Shown: positions 1 to 10,702 of the stretch, in pieces | Layout of the letters: the number at the start of each line of letters is the position of its first letter | How positions within the stretch are numbered: the stretch's first letter is position 1 | Assembly (NCBI RefSeq): GCF_004379255.2 | Contig: NC_056049.1 | Coordinates: forward strand, 19,576,063 to 19,640,062 | Source: Salvia splendens | Taxonomy: Eukaryota; Streptophyta; Magnoliopsida; Lamiales; Lamiaceae | Direction of reading: 5' to 3' | Length of the DNA: 64,000 nt | The notes under the pieces: generated by a model | Told to the model about the DNA's origin: nothing | Database searches by the model: none | The model's input: only the letters and a program-made list of their open reading frames with translations | Translations under genes and position numbers: made by a program

Positions 1-1092
1 GAAGAGAAGAGAAAATAAGCACAGCAAAATATGTTGTATGTCAAAGTTGGTAACTAAGCTATACTTTGCTTTTTAGTTCAACTTACTACTAATATTGAAT
101 ACGCATTTGATTTGATTCATTACAAGTTTTCAAAAATGTAAAAAAAGGTTAATACAAAAAGTTAAATGATACTTTAGCCTCAATTTTATGTAGTACTATT
201 AATTTACTAATAAAATGCAAGTAAAATGAATTAACAGAATTAGACTTGACAACTAGGTCAGGCTGGCGTAGCCCAGCTCGACCCAGGCTAGACACATTAG
301 TATATGGTCAAACGTAGTATCGACACCTTATATAAGACATCAAATATAGGTATGTTTTTATAGTGCTTACCAAACGAGCCCAAAATATATATAGTATACA
401 TTATTCTTATCAAACTCAAATTCTTTTATCGAATTAATTAGGGGCAAACAATTAAGTCAATCTTACCAGTCAACTAACTTTGATAAAAAAAATTAATAAT
501 AAGAAAATATTGGCTTTTCTTGGAAAGAAACTTTTGAATGGAGGATTTTAGGCCTAAGTGAGTGTTGGCCAAAAGTATTAGAAGGTCCTACATACAAAAT
601 TGAATATTCTTCCATTCAAATTCTACTTTATGAAGCTAATTAAGTTGGAGATGACTTCAAATTAGTACAATCATGCAAACTCCTTTTTAAATGTGAATTA
701 AATGACTCAAAAGACATATATCAATGCCTTGATAATTCGTAGTATTTGATACTACTATAAACAATGACCGTTGTCTGATTTTGCTTTTCCAATTGGGAAA
801 TTAAATTAAAGAAGGTCCATTATATATTTGAATATTTTAATTATAATAGAGCAAGTTTGTATATGGTGTGGATCATGATGTTTGAATCTTTCATTTTCTG
901 AATACTGATTCAATTGATCAAATACCAATAGACATTGTGTTGTAGACGATCACGCTAAATAAGATTGGAAACAATAAATAGTAAATGAACCTTTTTTTTG
1001 TGCTGTATTATTTGACAACTTGCCTATCCAATAATGGCACTCTCTCAGTGTGTGGATTTTGCATCAAAATGGTGCTTACTTTGAATGCATTA
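1..1092. other. AT-rich intergenic DNA left of the Copia element
   Basis: No exon-like or conserved coding sequence was recognised here. About 528-1080 is repeated in diverged form at about 7690-8325. The rest is unremarkable AT-rich DNA. Confidence 0.6.
528..1080. repeat. Left copy of a dispersed direct repeat (pair with 7690-8325)
   Basis: Blocks such as gccaagtttgtatatggtg-like, gacattgtgtt..gacgatcacgcta, and cttgcctatccaataatggc recur in the same order about 7.3 kb to the right, with many substitutions and small indels. The copies are diverged, so this duplication is older than the Copia insertion that now sits at its right edge. No coding content was recognised in either copy; a duplicated promoter or other noncoding segment is possible. 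Confidence 0.7.
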
Positions 1093-1097
1093 GTTGT

Positions 1098-1671
1098 TGT
1101 TAGGATTCGCACACACAAGGCTTTCACACACTCAATAAGATCACACACACACTCACTGTTGTATGAGATCACACAATGCAGAAAACACACACACTCACAC
1201 TTTGAGTATTGAAGATGATAATCTTGGAGAGAAAACTGGAAAACTCTTTATTGATTAAACTCTACTCTAAACTACATACACGGTGAGCTATTTAAAGCTC
1301 TATAATCAAGTAGCAACTGCTACTAACTAACTACAAGAAGAATCAAGAAAGCAAGAAGAATAACCGCTACATCTCAGCTAACTAACTGCTGCTCCAACGG
1401 CTAGTTCGGCTAGGTTGCTTCTTCCTTCTCGGTTCAAGACCGAACTCCTTCCTCGGTTCAAGACCGAACTCCTTCCTCGGCTTACAACCGAACTCCTTCC
1501 TACTCGGCTCATTCCAGCTCAACGCCGAGCTTCCTTACCGAGCTTCCTTACCGATGAGCTTACCGACTTCTGCCTTCTTCTTCTCGGCTAGTTCCAGCTC
1601 GGTAAGCCGAGCTTACCGAACTCCTTTCTAGCCGAGCTTCTTCCAACTGAAATGAGCACTCCATTATTACA
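1098..1671 (-). repeat. 3' LTR of the Copia element
   Basis: It is 574 bp, has TG..CA ends, and is identical to 4684-5257 except at one base. It contains a three-fold short repeat around the words ggttcaagaccgaactcc and ggcttacaaccgaactcc, near 1430-1500. On the coding strand the adjacent internal bases (1672-1690) read as a purine-rich tract ending aggtggagaat, the expected polypurine tract. Confidence 0.95.
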
Positions 1672-1690
1672 ATTCTCCACCTGAGGGCTC
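1672..1690 (-). other. Polypurine tract next to the 3' LTR
   Basis: On the minus strand this reads gagccctcaggtggagaat directly before the LTR start TGTAATAAT. Placement and composition fit the second-strand primer site of LTR elements. It lies only a few bases after the gag-pol stop, which locates the internal deletion. Confidence 0.75.
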
Positions 1691-4619
1691 ATCTCAGTTC
1701 TTGCACAAACTTCTTATTCCACTGTCTAGGACTTTGCTTAAGTCCATAAAGACTTTTCTGTAACAGGCACACCTTGCCTTCTTCTCCAATCTTCACATAG
1801 CCCTCTGGCTGTTCCATGAAGATAGTTTCCTCTAGATCTCCATTTAGGAAGGCTGTCTTCACATCAAGCTGTTGTAGCTCCCAGTCAAGCTGATTCACCA
1901 CAGCCAATAGAATCCTAATCGAAGTGTGCTTCACAACAGGTGCAAACACTTCATTGAAATCGATTCCCTCCTGCTGTGTAAAGCCTCTAGCCACCAGCCT
2001 TGCCTTGAACCTGATTCTGTCTTTATCAGTGGTCTCTACCTTCTTTTTAAACAACCACTTGCAACTGATCAGCTTCCTCTCCTTTCCATCTGTATTCAGC
2101 TTGGATTTGTCCACCAAAATCCATGTTTTGTTCTTGAGTAAAGACTCTATTTCCTCATTCATGGCTTCAATCCATCTTTCTCTATCTTTGCTCTGCATAG
2201 CTTCTTTATATGTGAGTGGATCTGCACCATCAATACCTTCAGCTGCACACAGAGCATAATACACAACATCAGAGAACTTTGTTGGTGGCCTTGTTTCTCT
2301 TCTAACTCTGTCCCTTGCAAGCTGATAGTCTCTGATAGAGTCTGATATAGACTCACCAGCCTGGTTGCCCTGAGTTGGAGCCTCTTCTTTATCTGAATCA
2401 GACTCACTCCCTGAGTCAATAACTCCACCTGCTCCTAGGCCAACCCCCACAGGCTCCACCTTGAAGAAATCACCCTCATCTTCACTGGAGTCCAGCTTAT
2501 CTTTCAGGTATGGCATCTGATCCTCCAAGAACACCACATCCCTACTCACCAAGACCTTCTGCTTACCGGGCTCAATACACCAGAGCCTATACCCCTTAAC
2601 ACCCCTCTGATACCCCAGCAAGATACATTTCAGAGCCCTAGCTTCAAGCTTACTTTGCCTAGCATGAGCATAGGCCACACACCCAAACACCTTGTATTTT
2701 GAGTAGTCACTATGAGCTCCATACCACATGTAATCAGGAGTTTCAGATTTCAGGGCAGTAGATGGGCATTTATTGATGAGATAGGCTGCTGTATACACAG
2801 CCTCACCCCAGAATCTGCTGCTCAAACCAGACCCAAGAAGTAGGCACCTCACCCTCTCTAGGATTGTCCTATTCATCCTTTCCACAACACCATTTTGCTG
2901 AGGATTACCAGGAACAGTCCGGTGCCTCTTCATACCCTTCTCTTTACAAAACAGATCAAACTCAGCAGACAAGAACTCTAGGCCATTGTCTGTCCTTAAG
3001 CATTTAACACTTCTACCCTTCTCTAGCTCAACCTCCTTACACCATATTTTGAACTTTGTGAGTGTTTCAGATTTTTCTTTAAGAATATATACCCACAACT
3101 TCCTTGTATAGTCATCAATGATAGCTAGATAATACTTTCCTCCACCAATTGAACACACCGGTGAAGGCCCCCAAAGATCACTATGTATGTAGTCTAAAGG
3201 GGCTGTAGAAGAGTGAATACCTGTAGGATAGGGTGCCTTCTTAGCCTTTCCAAGTATACATTGCTCACAGGGGTCCATCTTGTTGAAATCTCCAGAGATC
3301 AGACCCTTCTTGATGAGTTCTTTCAAGCTTCCTTCGGCTGGGTGGCCCAATCTCTTGTGCCATAGCATTATGGAATCATCTGACACTGCATTGCTTTCTC
3401 CATCAACAGCCTTAGCCTTCAGATAATAGAGAATATGCTCTCTGTCAGCCTCCATCATCACTGCATCTCCAGATTTCACAAACAATTTTCCTTGACTCAT
3501 CAATATGGTGAACCCTTTCTGTTCCAGCATTCCCAATGAGATGAGGTTCCTCTTTACTTCTGGAATATACCTCACCCCAGTTAGGATCTTTATAGAGCCA
3601 TCTTGTAGGCTTAGCTTTACCTTCCCTATTCCTTTGATCTGACAAATGTGATTATTACCAAGAACAACCGTACCCGATGCTTCTTGAAGATCATGAAACC
3701 AGCTTCTATTGGGGCACATATGGAAGCTGCACCCCGAGTCCATTATCCACCTATGACTGACCCCACTATCACTGATATTCATGAGTTGAGCCGGGGGATC
3801 AGCACTCTCCACACAATCAGATTGATTGTGTCCCTCAGAGGCCATCTTTCTCTTCCATGCATGACAATCTTTCTTCAAATGTCCAGGTTTCTTGCACCAA
3901 TAGCAAGCTCTGGTTTCCTTCTGAGCATCAGAACTTGAGGGTTTAGGGCCCTCAAACTTCTTCTTGAAGTTCTGCTTCTTGAACTTCTTCACATTCAAGG
4001 CCTCTGCAGCTTGAACATTGGAGCTTGCAGAGCCTCTGTTGGCTGTCTTCTGGAGTTCTTTGGCCATCAAGGCTGAATAGACTTCTGCATAGGTGATAGG
4101 TTTATCTCTTCCATAGATAATTGCATCACTTAGCTGGTCATACGAGCTAGGCAAGGCATTCAAGGTGAGAATGGCCTTATCCTCATCTGAGATCTTGACA
4201 TCAACAGATCCCAGGTCATCAATGATCTTGTTGAACTCCTCTAGCTGCTCAATGATGGACCTATCTCCAGAAAAACTATAGGCATACAGCCTCTTCTTGA
4301 GATACAGCCGGTTAGCCAAGGATTTGGCCAAGTAAACTTCATCTAACTTGTCCAAGATCTCCACCGCAGTCTTGGCTTCTTGAACTTCCCTCAAGACCTT
4401 ATCTCCAAGGCACAGAATCACTGCAGAATGTGCCTTGAGCTGCATTTCCTCCATCTTTGCCTGAGCTTTTTCATCAAGCACTGGAGCCTTTCCTTTCTCC
4501 TCTGATTTTGCAAGAACTGCCGTCAAGCCTTGTTGAATTAAAACCGCCTTCATCTTCATCTTCCACAGGCCATAATCATTCTTGCCTGTGAACTTTTCTG
4601 CATCAAGCCTTGCTGCCAT
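1689..4619 (-). CDS. Copia gag-pol polyprotein, truncated in reverse transcriptase (976 aa)
   Basis: One open frame from ATG at 4619 to TGA at 1689. In order it shows a Gag N-terminus (MAARLDAEKFTGKNDYGLW); a CCHC zinc knuckle near residue 240 (CYWCKKPGHLKKDC); a retroviral-type protease signature near residue 295 (WIMDSGCSFHM); an integrase with an HHCC module (HKRLGH ... CEQC) and its D-D-E core (AIIDDYTRK, LRTDNGLEF, NGVVERMNRT); and an RT beginning (FKARLVARGF ... QLDVKTAFLNG). It ends shortly after SLYGLKQSPRQW. The YVDD catalytic motif of RT and the RNase H domain are absent. Intact family members are about 1300-1400 residues, so roughly 350-400 residues were deleted. Gag, protease and integrase may be usable, but reverse transcription would need a partner element. 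Confidence 0.93.
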   Translation of the reverse strand: MAARLDAEKFTGKNDYGLWKMKMKAVLIQQGLTAVLAKSEEKGKAPVLDEKAQAKMEEMQLKAHSAVILCLGDKVLREVQEAKTAVEILDKLDEVYLAKSLANRLYLKKRLYAYSFSGDRSIIEQLEEFNKIIDDLGSVDVKISDEDKAILTLNALPSSYDQLSDAIIYGRDKPITYAEVYSALMAKELQKTANRGSASSNVQAAEALNVKKFKKQNFKKKFEGPKPSSSDAQKETRACYWCKKPGHLKKDCHAWKRKMASEGHNQSDCVESADPPAQLMNISDSGVSHRWIMDSGCSFHMCPNRSWFHDLQEASGTVVLGNNHICQIKGIGKVKLSLQDGSIKILTGVRYIPEVKRNLISLGMLEQKGFTILMSQGKLFVKSGDAVMMEADREHILYYLKAKAVDGESNAVSDDSIMLWHKRLGHPAEGSLKELIKKGLISGDFNKMDPCEQCILGKAKKAPYPTGIHSSTAPLDYIHSDLWGPSPVCSIGGGKYYLAIIDDYTRKLWVYILKEKSETLTKFKIWCKEVELEKGRSVKCLRTDNGLEFLSAEFDLFCKEKGMKRHRTVPGNPQQNGVVERMNRTILERVRCLLLGSGLSSRFWGEAVYTAAYLINKCPSTALKSETPDYMWYGAHSDYSKYKVFGCVAYAHARQSKLEARALKCILLGYQRGVKGYRLWCIEPGKQKVLVSRDVVFLEDQMPYLKDKLDSSEDEGDFFKVEPVGVGLGAGGVIDSGSESDSDKEEAPTQGNQAGESISDSIRDYQLARDRVRRETRPPTKFSDVVYYALCAAEGIDGADPLTYKEAMQSKDRERWIEAMNEEIESLLKNKTWILVDKSKLNTDGKERKLISCKWLFKKKVETTDKDRIRFKARLVARGFTQQEGIDFNEVFAPVVKHTSIRILLAVVNQLDWELQQLDVKTAFLNGDLEETIFMEQPEGYVKIGEEGKVCLLQKSLYGLKQSPRQWNKKFVQELR

Positions 4620-4666
4620 CTCTGAAACCGTTTGATCCTCTGCAAATCAGTTTCAATATCCCTTTC

Positions 4667-4683
4667 CCACAGACGGCGCCACT
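4667..4683 (-). other. Primer binding site, tRNA-Asp-like start
   Basis: On the minus strand the bases just inside the 5' LTR read ag then TGGCGCCGTCTGTGGG. The first nine (TGGCGCCGT) match the complement of the 3' end of plant cytosolic tRNA-Asp, and the rest matches poorly. Most Copia elements instead carry TGGTATCAGAGC, for initiator tRNA-Met. Confidence 0.55.
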
Positions 4684-5257
4684 TGTTAGGATTCGCACAC
4701 ACAAGGCTTTCACACACTCAATAAGATCACACACACACTCACTGTTGTATGAGATCACACAATGCAGAAAACACACACACTCACACTTTGAGTATTGAAG
4801 ATGATAATCTTGGAGAGAAAACTGGAAAACTCTTTATTGATTAAACTCTACTCTAAACTACATACACGGTGAGCTATTTAAAGCTCTATAATCAAGTAGC
4901 AACTGCTACTAACTAACTACAAGAAGAATCAAGAAAGCAAGAAGAATAACCGCTACATCTCAGCTAACTAACTGCTGCTCCAACGGCTAGTTCGGCTAGG
5001 TTGCTTCTTCCTTCTCGGTTCAAGACCGAACTCCTTCCTCGGTTCAAGACCGAACTCCTTCCTCGGCTTACAACCGAACTCCTTCCTACTCGGCTCATTC
5101 CAGCTCAACGCCGAGCTTCCTTACCGAGCTTTCTTACCGATGAGCTTACCGACTTCTGCCTTCTTCTTCTCGGCTAGTTCCAGCTCGGTAAGCCGAGCTT
5201 ACCGAACTCCTTTCTAGCCGAGCTTCTTCCAACTGAAATGAGCACTCCATTATTACA
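4684..5257 (-). repeat. 5' LTR of the Copia element
   Basis: It is 574 bp and differs from 1098-1671 only at 5132 (T for C). It is followed by the gttgt target duplication. A TATA-like word ctttaaatag lies on the coding strand in its middle part. Confidence 0.95.
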
Positions 5258-5689
5258 GTTGTAATATTGATTATAGTTAATTTGGGGATAAACTAAAATG
5301 ACTCATATATATGTCTTCTGTCTTAATTTTTTATAATCCCAAAGTATCAATCTTCAAGTTATAGGATACTATTTTGTAAATTATTTCATTCAAATATCAC
5401 AAAAATAATATTCGGTGGTGTGATAACTGTGATTTGGTAAAGCACTAGCAACATTAATTGATGTACCAAAATTGTTAAGTGATCAATCAACGTATCAACT
5501 TAATTATTCTGTTAAAAAGGGGTTTAATTGGAAACATATAATTATTCAGTAGGAATGTAATGTTGCTTTATTATAACTCTACATCCTACGATAAAGTTGA
5601 TCCTCCTAATATATCTCTATATCGCTACGTGTCACTAATGTTTGCTTTAATGACATCAAAACTGTGAAATCTATATTCATTTATTTATA

Positions 5690-6177
5690 GGGTCACGTTA
5701 GGTTGAGATTTTTTAGCTTAATTGAGAATTGAGATGCATTTTCAGCCACTCATCCACAACATTTTCGAAATGTCAACTGTAAGTAGATTATGTCAACTCG
5801 ATGGTATTATCGTCAATAGTCTGCACATCAAATGTCAATAGTCTGCACATCAAATGTCAACAACTTGACATTATATGTGTGTAGTTGACATGAATTGTAT
5901 ATGTAGTTGACATTATATGTGTGTAGTTGACATAAATTGTATATGTAGTTGAAAAAAAAATTTAAAAAATTTTAAAAAAATTTTAAAATTAAAATTAAAA
6001 AAAATTATTTATTGAATAAAATGTACCATGAAATTACAATTCTGCCCTTTCATAATTAATTAATCTAAAAACATTTTCCATGTGACAAATTCTGGACCAC
6101 TCATTTAATAAAAAGGAGTGACTGATAATGCATCTCAATTCTCAATTAGGCTAAAAAATCTCAATTGATCACAACCC
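5690..6177. mobile_element. Foldback MITE, 488 bp, with 10-bp target duplication
   Basis: The left end (gggtcacgttaggttgagat...) and the reverse complement of the right end (gggttgtgatcaattgagat...) match over about 60 bp, including ttttttagc.taattgagaa. Both sides carry the duplication tttatttata (5680-5689 and 6178-6187). The interior has short repeats built on tagttgaca (5860-5950) and two copies of gtcaatagtctgcacatcaa (5813-5855). There is no coding capacity. GGG..CCC ends and a 9-10 bp duplication suggest a Mutator-related non-autonomous family. Confidence 0.88.
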
Positions 6178-6280
6178 TTTATTTATATCTATTGTATAGG
6201 CATTCGATCGGGTCATCGATAATAATCAAGGTTAATTAGGGTTTTAGTTAAGTTTAGTAAATTTCCTAATTCCAGTTCAT

Positions 6281-6421
6281 TATTTCTCTCCATCCCACAT
6301 TAGGAGACACATTTACTTTTTTGCACTTATTTTATAAAAATGATAGTAATAAATAGTTAAAGTGGAGAAATAGTAAAGTAAGAGAGAGTAATGTGACTCC
6401 TAACTTGGGACGGAGGTAGTA
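6281..6421. mobile_element. Stowaway-like MITE
   Basis: The left end ctctccatcccacattagga is mirrored by the right end ttgggacggaggtagta, and the interior contains the usual agtggagaaatagtaaagta word. The target site is TA-like. It is non-coding. Confidence 0.6.
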
Positions 6422-8966
6422 CAATTATATACACTTTAGCTAATTTACGATTCAAAATTAGTAGCCATAATTGGTTAATCAATTAGTCATGACTCATGAG
6501 CATTAAAATTATGATTGGTTAATTGTGGAGATGGGTGTTGTTAATTAAATTAGGGTTTCAAAATAGAATTGTTAATCAATTAGTCAGCATCAAAAGAGAA
6601 TTAACGTGACAATCAGTGCCTAGAACTAAATTTTTTGGTGGTTTGATATGTGTATTCCACTAGGATAGTGCAACCATTTAATTTGTTGAGTTGAATTTTA
6701 TTAGTTTGTTTGTTACATTTTGCTGTTGAGATATCGACAGCTTCAAATATAAAAATGGTTATAATTAAGGTGACGCCTTAATCGAGTCATATAGAATAAC
6801 ATGTCAGACATCATTGACATATCCAAAACAAAACTAACATAATAAAAAAGAAATCGGAACATATACTATTTGTTGCGTATCCTAGTGCAAACCAATCCAT
6901 ATATACAAATGTAGTTTTACGTGCAATTTTTTTATTGCTAAATTGTTACTTCGAATATATACCATAATACACGAGCACGATTGATTAATTAATGGTTATG
7001 TCATCATTGTAAGTAGCACTATTTTGGAGAAATTGTAACTACGTACGTCACTATAATGAAAAATAGTTAGAGATTTAAAATGAAACATGTTCTTGTATCG
7101 CAGAAACATGTTAACCAGTGGGACTATTAAGATATTTGAGATTTTTAACGCTTTCAAAATAAAAAAAAATTGCAGAACTCCATATAGCTAAAAAAAATTA
7201 AGTTAGTCATAAATTTAGAATAAGTGAAATTGATTTTATAAATCTGCTTACTAAAGCACTACTTCATCCTTAAAAATAAAAACTTTCAAAATTTTTTTAG
7301 GAAATTGATTCCATAATCCACTAACATTAATTTCACAATTTTTTTTTCTTTTTCTCTTTCTTACTTTATTTATTTTTCTCTTTATCTCTCTTATTTTACC
7401 AATTCCTTTAATTTATCTGACTTTACCAATTTTGCATTCACACTTATGTCGATTCAAAAGTTTCTACTATTTTTTTAAAGACGAGGTAGTACTAAATTTG
7501 GTGGTTGCAAATATGTTAGTGTCATCTGTTTTTTTTTACCAAAATACTAAAAAAAATGATATATTGGTAATTTTGTCACATACTCGGAAATAAATTTCTC
7601 TCCTAGAATACTCAAAATGTTCATAACTTATTCGACTTAAATTATTTCTTTACGTACCTATACCTTATAGTATGAAATTACGCTTTATTCCTATGAAGAA
7701 AATAAAATATTCTTATATTACACTTTATGAAGCTAATAAATTTGGACATACGCAAACTCTTTCTAGTCAATGAAAATTATAGTATGACTCAAAAGACAGA
7801 TAAAGCAAAGCCTTGATAATTCGGTTCGCAAGATTGTATTCCGGGATTAAATATGTAGTGTGTTTAGTTCATGACATTCAATCCCACAACTGATCAATCT
7901 TAAATAGATAATCATGAGATAATTAGTCATAGCTAACCCTTTCTGACTAAAATAAATTCACAACTCAACACTATGATCTAGATTATATCTTAGTACTATT
8001 ATTTTATCTTGAAAACTGAACGCCACCTATATAAATGACCGAATGTTATCTGAATTTCCACTTTCCAATTAGGAAATTAACTTAAAGAAGCCCCATTATT
8101 TAACATTTTAATTATAATAGGCCAAGTTTGTATATGGTGCAGATGATATCAATGTTTAAATCTTTCATTTTCTAAATACTGATTCTTGATCAATATATAG
8201 ACATTGTGTTATAGACGATCACGCTAACAGTAAATGAACTTTTTGGTGCTGTATTATGGAAACTTGCCTATCCAATAATGGCACCCTTTTATTGTGTGGA
8301 TTTTGCACCAAAATGGTGCGTTCACGTAAACTGAAGCCAAGATTATTTTAGTTAAAGAGAGATGACTATAACTCATAAATATTATGAAATATAATCTTTC
8401 AAAATGAATGACTTTTGAAATATTAATTAAAATTAGAGCCTGAATTTTCATTTTCGTAGTTGAATAAGATTATAAGTTTGCGAGGATTCGTCGAAAGTGG
8501 AGATAGGAAGAAGGGACATAGAAGCAACAAATGTATGGTGCCATTCTTTTCCTTCATTTTGACTTTATGAGTCTTTGTTTTATTGAGATTTTTTGGATTT
8601 TTAATGCTCGTTATTTTCTGCTGCTTATTGTTGGCATTCTATATCTTTGCTTATTTGAGTTTGCTAATTTTTATTTAACTGGAACTCTTTTTAATTACTT
8701 GATCATGAATTACAGGATTTCATCATCCTTTTATCAAAATAGGAAAAATAAATAAATAAAGTATTCCTCTTCTTACACGGAATGAAAAGATATTTACTAA
8801 CTCAACAATAATGAGACTTTTATTTCAAAACGGCCAAAGGGAGATAGATGGCTTTTCTCCACTATATTTTGTCGTTATTGGCTTTTTATGAAACACATGT
8901 AATTATACAGAGTAACATGGTGATAATCTGCAAATTGTATCTTTCTTATAAATTTCAAATTAGATC
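6422..8966. other. Intergenic DNA without recognised genes
   Basis: AT-rich DNA holding the right copy of the dispersed repeat (7690-8325). Small open frames such as 8531-8755 have no recognisable domain and no codon signature, and I treat them as chance. Confidence 0.5.
7690..8325. repeat. Right copy of the dispersed direct repeat (pair with 528-1080)
   Basis: It shares ordered blocks with 528-1080, including ccttgataattcg, ggaaattaa.ttaaagaag.ccatta, gacattgtgtta, cttgcctatccaataatggc and gtgtggattttgca. Similarity fades after about 8325, just where the left copy is interrupted by the Copia insertion. Confidence 0.7.
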
Positions 8967-9203
8967 TACTCTCTACGCCCAGCTAAAATGACACGTTACT
9001 TTTTTGTTAAATATTTTGAAAAAATGATAATAAATAGTTAAAGTGAAGAGAAAATAAAGTAAAAAAAGATAGTAATATAGAAGATAGTGTCTTCTACAAT
9101 ATTCTCTAACTTACTTTATTTTTTCCCTATTTTAACTATTTATCATCATTTTTTCAAAACAAGTGCGAAAAAAGGTGTCATCTTAGTTGGAACAGGGAGA
9201 GTA
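8967..9203. mobile_element. Stowaway-like MITE
   Basis: The left end tactctctacgcccagctaa and the right end ttagttggaacagggagagta are imperfect inverted repeats. The interior forms a near-palindrome (tcttctacaatattctcta against atagaagatagtgtc). Confidence 0.55.
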
Positions 9204-10648
9204 TATTATTAGATTTCATGATTTGATGTTAACATATGACAAATGCAACAGAACATGTTCACACAATGTCAATCTGTTAACAATATTAACATTTTATATT
9301 GCCGTTATTTGTCATTTGTTGGTATCAAATCTTAAAATTTAACGGTTCAGATATTATAGTTTGGAGTTTATACAATTTATAAAGTTTGCATTTGATTACC
9401 CTCGTAAACTTACTGTATTAAATATATGCACCGACAAGTAAATTTTTAGAGGACCAGTATGCAATTATTAATATATAGTGATAACTAGGAATTGTTTATT
9501 TATATAGTGATATTACTATACTACACATAATTGTAACCTCAAATTTAAAAAGTCGATCGAATCAAAAGATGATTGCATTTCAAAAAATATTCGTGATATT
9601 ATGATATCAGCTCCATTAATTCCCCCTAGCTACTCTATATACATATAGGTAATAAGCAGGAATATACCTAGGTGAGCAAGTCCATATATGAATCATACAT
9701 ATATGCCAAGAATCAAGATACCCCATCCAAGCAAGAAACAGATTGATTGAATCCACAATTTGTAATTCAATTTGGAAATTAAGAGGAAGAAAGATATATA
9801 TTGTAGTGCAAATGGGCTGCAAGGCAAGAATCCCATGATTTAGTAAAATAATTTGTTGTAATAATCGATCAGACTCGACAACGATCGATGTATATACATA
9901 TTAATTAAGAATATTATTGGAGATGATTAGACGTCCATTTTATTATTTGGTGCTCCACTTACCACTTCTCTTATTCGTATATAAATCTTTAATATCGCCA
10001 TTTTGATTCCGCAACTCGATCACGAACTATCATCGATTTGTTTTTCTTTATATTAGTATTGCTATTTATTAGTACTATTAAATAATTAACAGCTTATCAA
10101 GACAAGACTTATATATAGATTCTTTTCTATCAACTTAATTATATTAATTCAATAAAGCTGATCAATATTCTTTATTGTTCAACGAACTTATAAAATATAT
10201 GTATTCACAACCGAAACTTGCATTGTGGGCTTTTATAAATTAATTGTCTGCATTAAAATGTACACAATTTAAATTTATTAATCACAAATTAAATAGAATT
10301 AATACTATGTCTTTATATATCTTGATCTTGATCTTGATCTTGATCACACTCCTCCCCAAATTATGAAAGATATTTCCTAAAATACACGTACGGTACGGCC
10401 ATACTATTAATTTCTTCTTATTACCATTTACCTCATTATATATATTCTCCATCCATTTCCTAAAAATATGAACTTTTGATATAACATGAGTTTTAATGCA
10501 AAATTGATAAAGTAAGAAAGAGTTAGAAAAAAAAGTGCTTTAGTAAAAAATGGATCTCACTTTATAGAGAGAAAGAAGTTCTCTAAAGTGAAATGTTTTT
10601 ATTTTCAAAAAATTGCCTAAAAAAAGAAAGAGTTTTCATTTTTGGAAG

Positions 10649-10657
<9 letters not shown>
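9204..10657. other. Intergenic DNA with short repeats
   Basis: No gene recognised. The segment 9358-9402 (gtttggagtttatac..gtttgcatttgatta) resembles the right end of the element at 10697-13725, so it is probably a remnant of a related element. A hexamer repeat ttgatc lies at 10321-10346, and a decayed Stowaway-like sequence at about 10447-10650. Confidence 0.5.

Positions 10658-10696
<39 letters not shown>
10649..10696. repeat. (CT)n(TA)n microsatellite
   Basis: A short ct run is followed by about 18 ta repeats, directly before the left end of the Mutator-like element. Confidence 0.9.

Positions 10697-10702
<6 letters not shown>

Larger units (their letters stand above)
1093..5262 (-). mobile_element. 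Complete-ended Copia (Tnt1/Tork-like) LTR retrotransposon with target duplication
   Basis: Two 574-bp direct repeats (1098-1671 and 4684-5257) begin TGTTAGG and end TTACA, and are bordered by a perfect 5-bp target duplication gttgt (1093-1097 and 5258-5262). The coding strand is minus, so the right copy is the 5' LTR. The only LTR difference seen is C at 1546 against T at 5132. The internal part is only about 3.0 kb, short for an autonomous Copia element. It holds gag, protease, integrase and the first part of reverse transcriptase, then jumps straight to the polypurine tract. The second half of RT and all of RNase H are missing. Confidence 0.95.

Noticed and set aside
985..1212. Open frames at the left and right LTR borders with identical ends
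   Set aside because: Shared only because they run into the same LTR start; no coding signature.
1924..2259. Open frames antisense to the Copia gag-pol
   Set aside because: They overlap the well-supported gag-pol frame and have no domain.
8531..8755. Hydrophobic 74-codon ORF as a small membrane protein gene
   Set aside because: The hydrophobicity follows from T-rich DNA; no promoter, no family resemblance.
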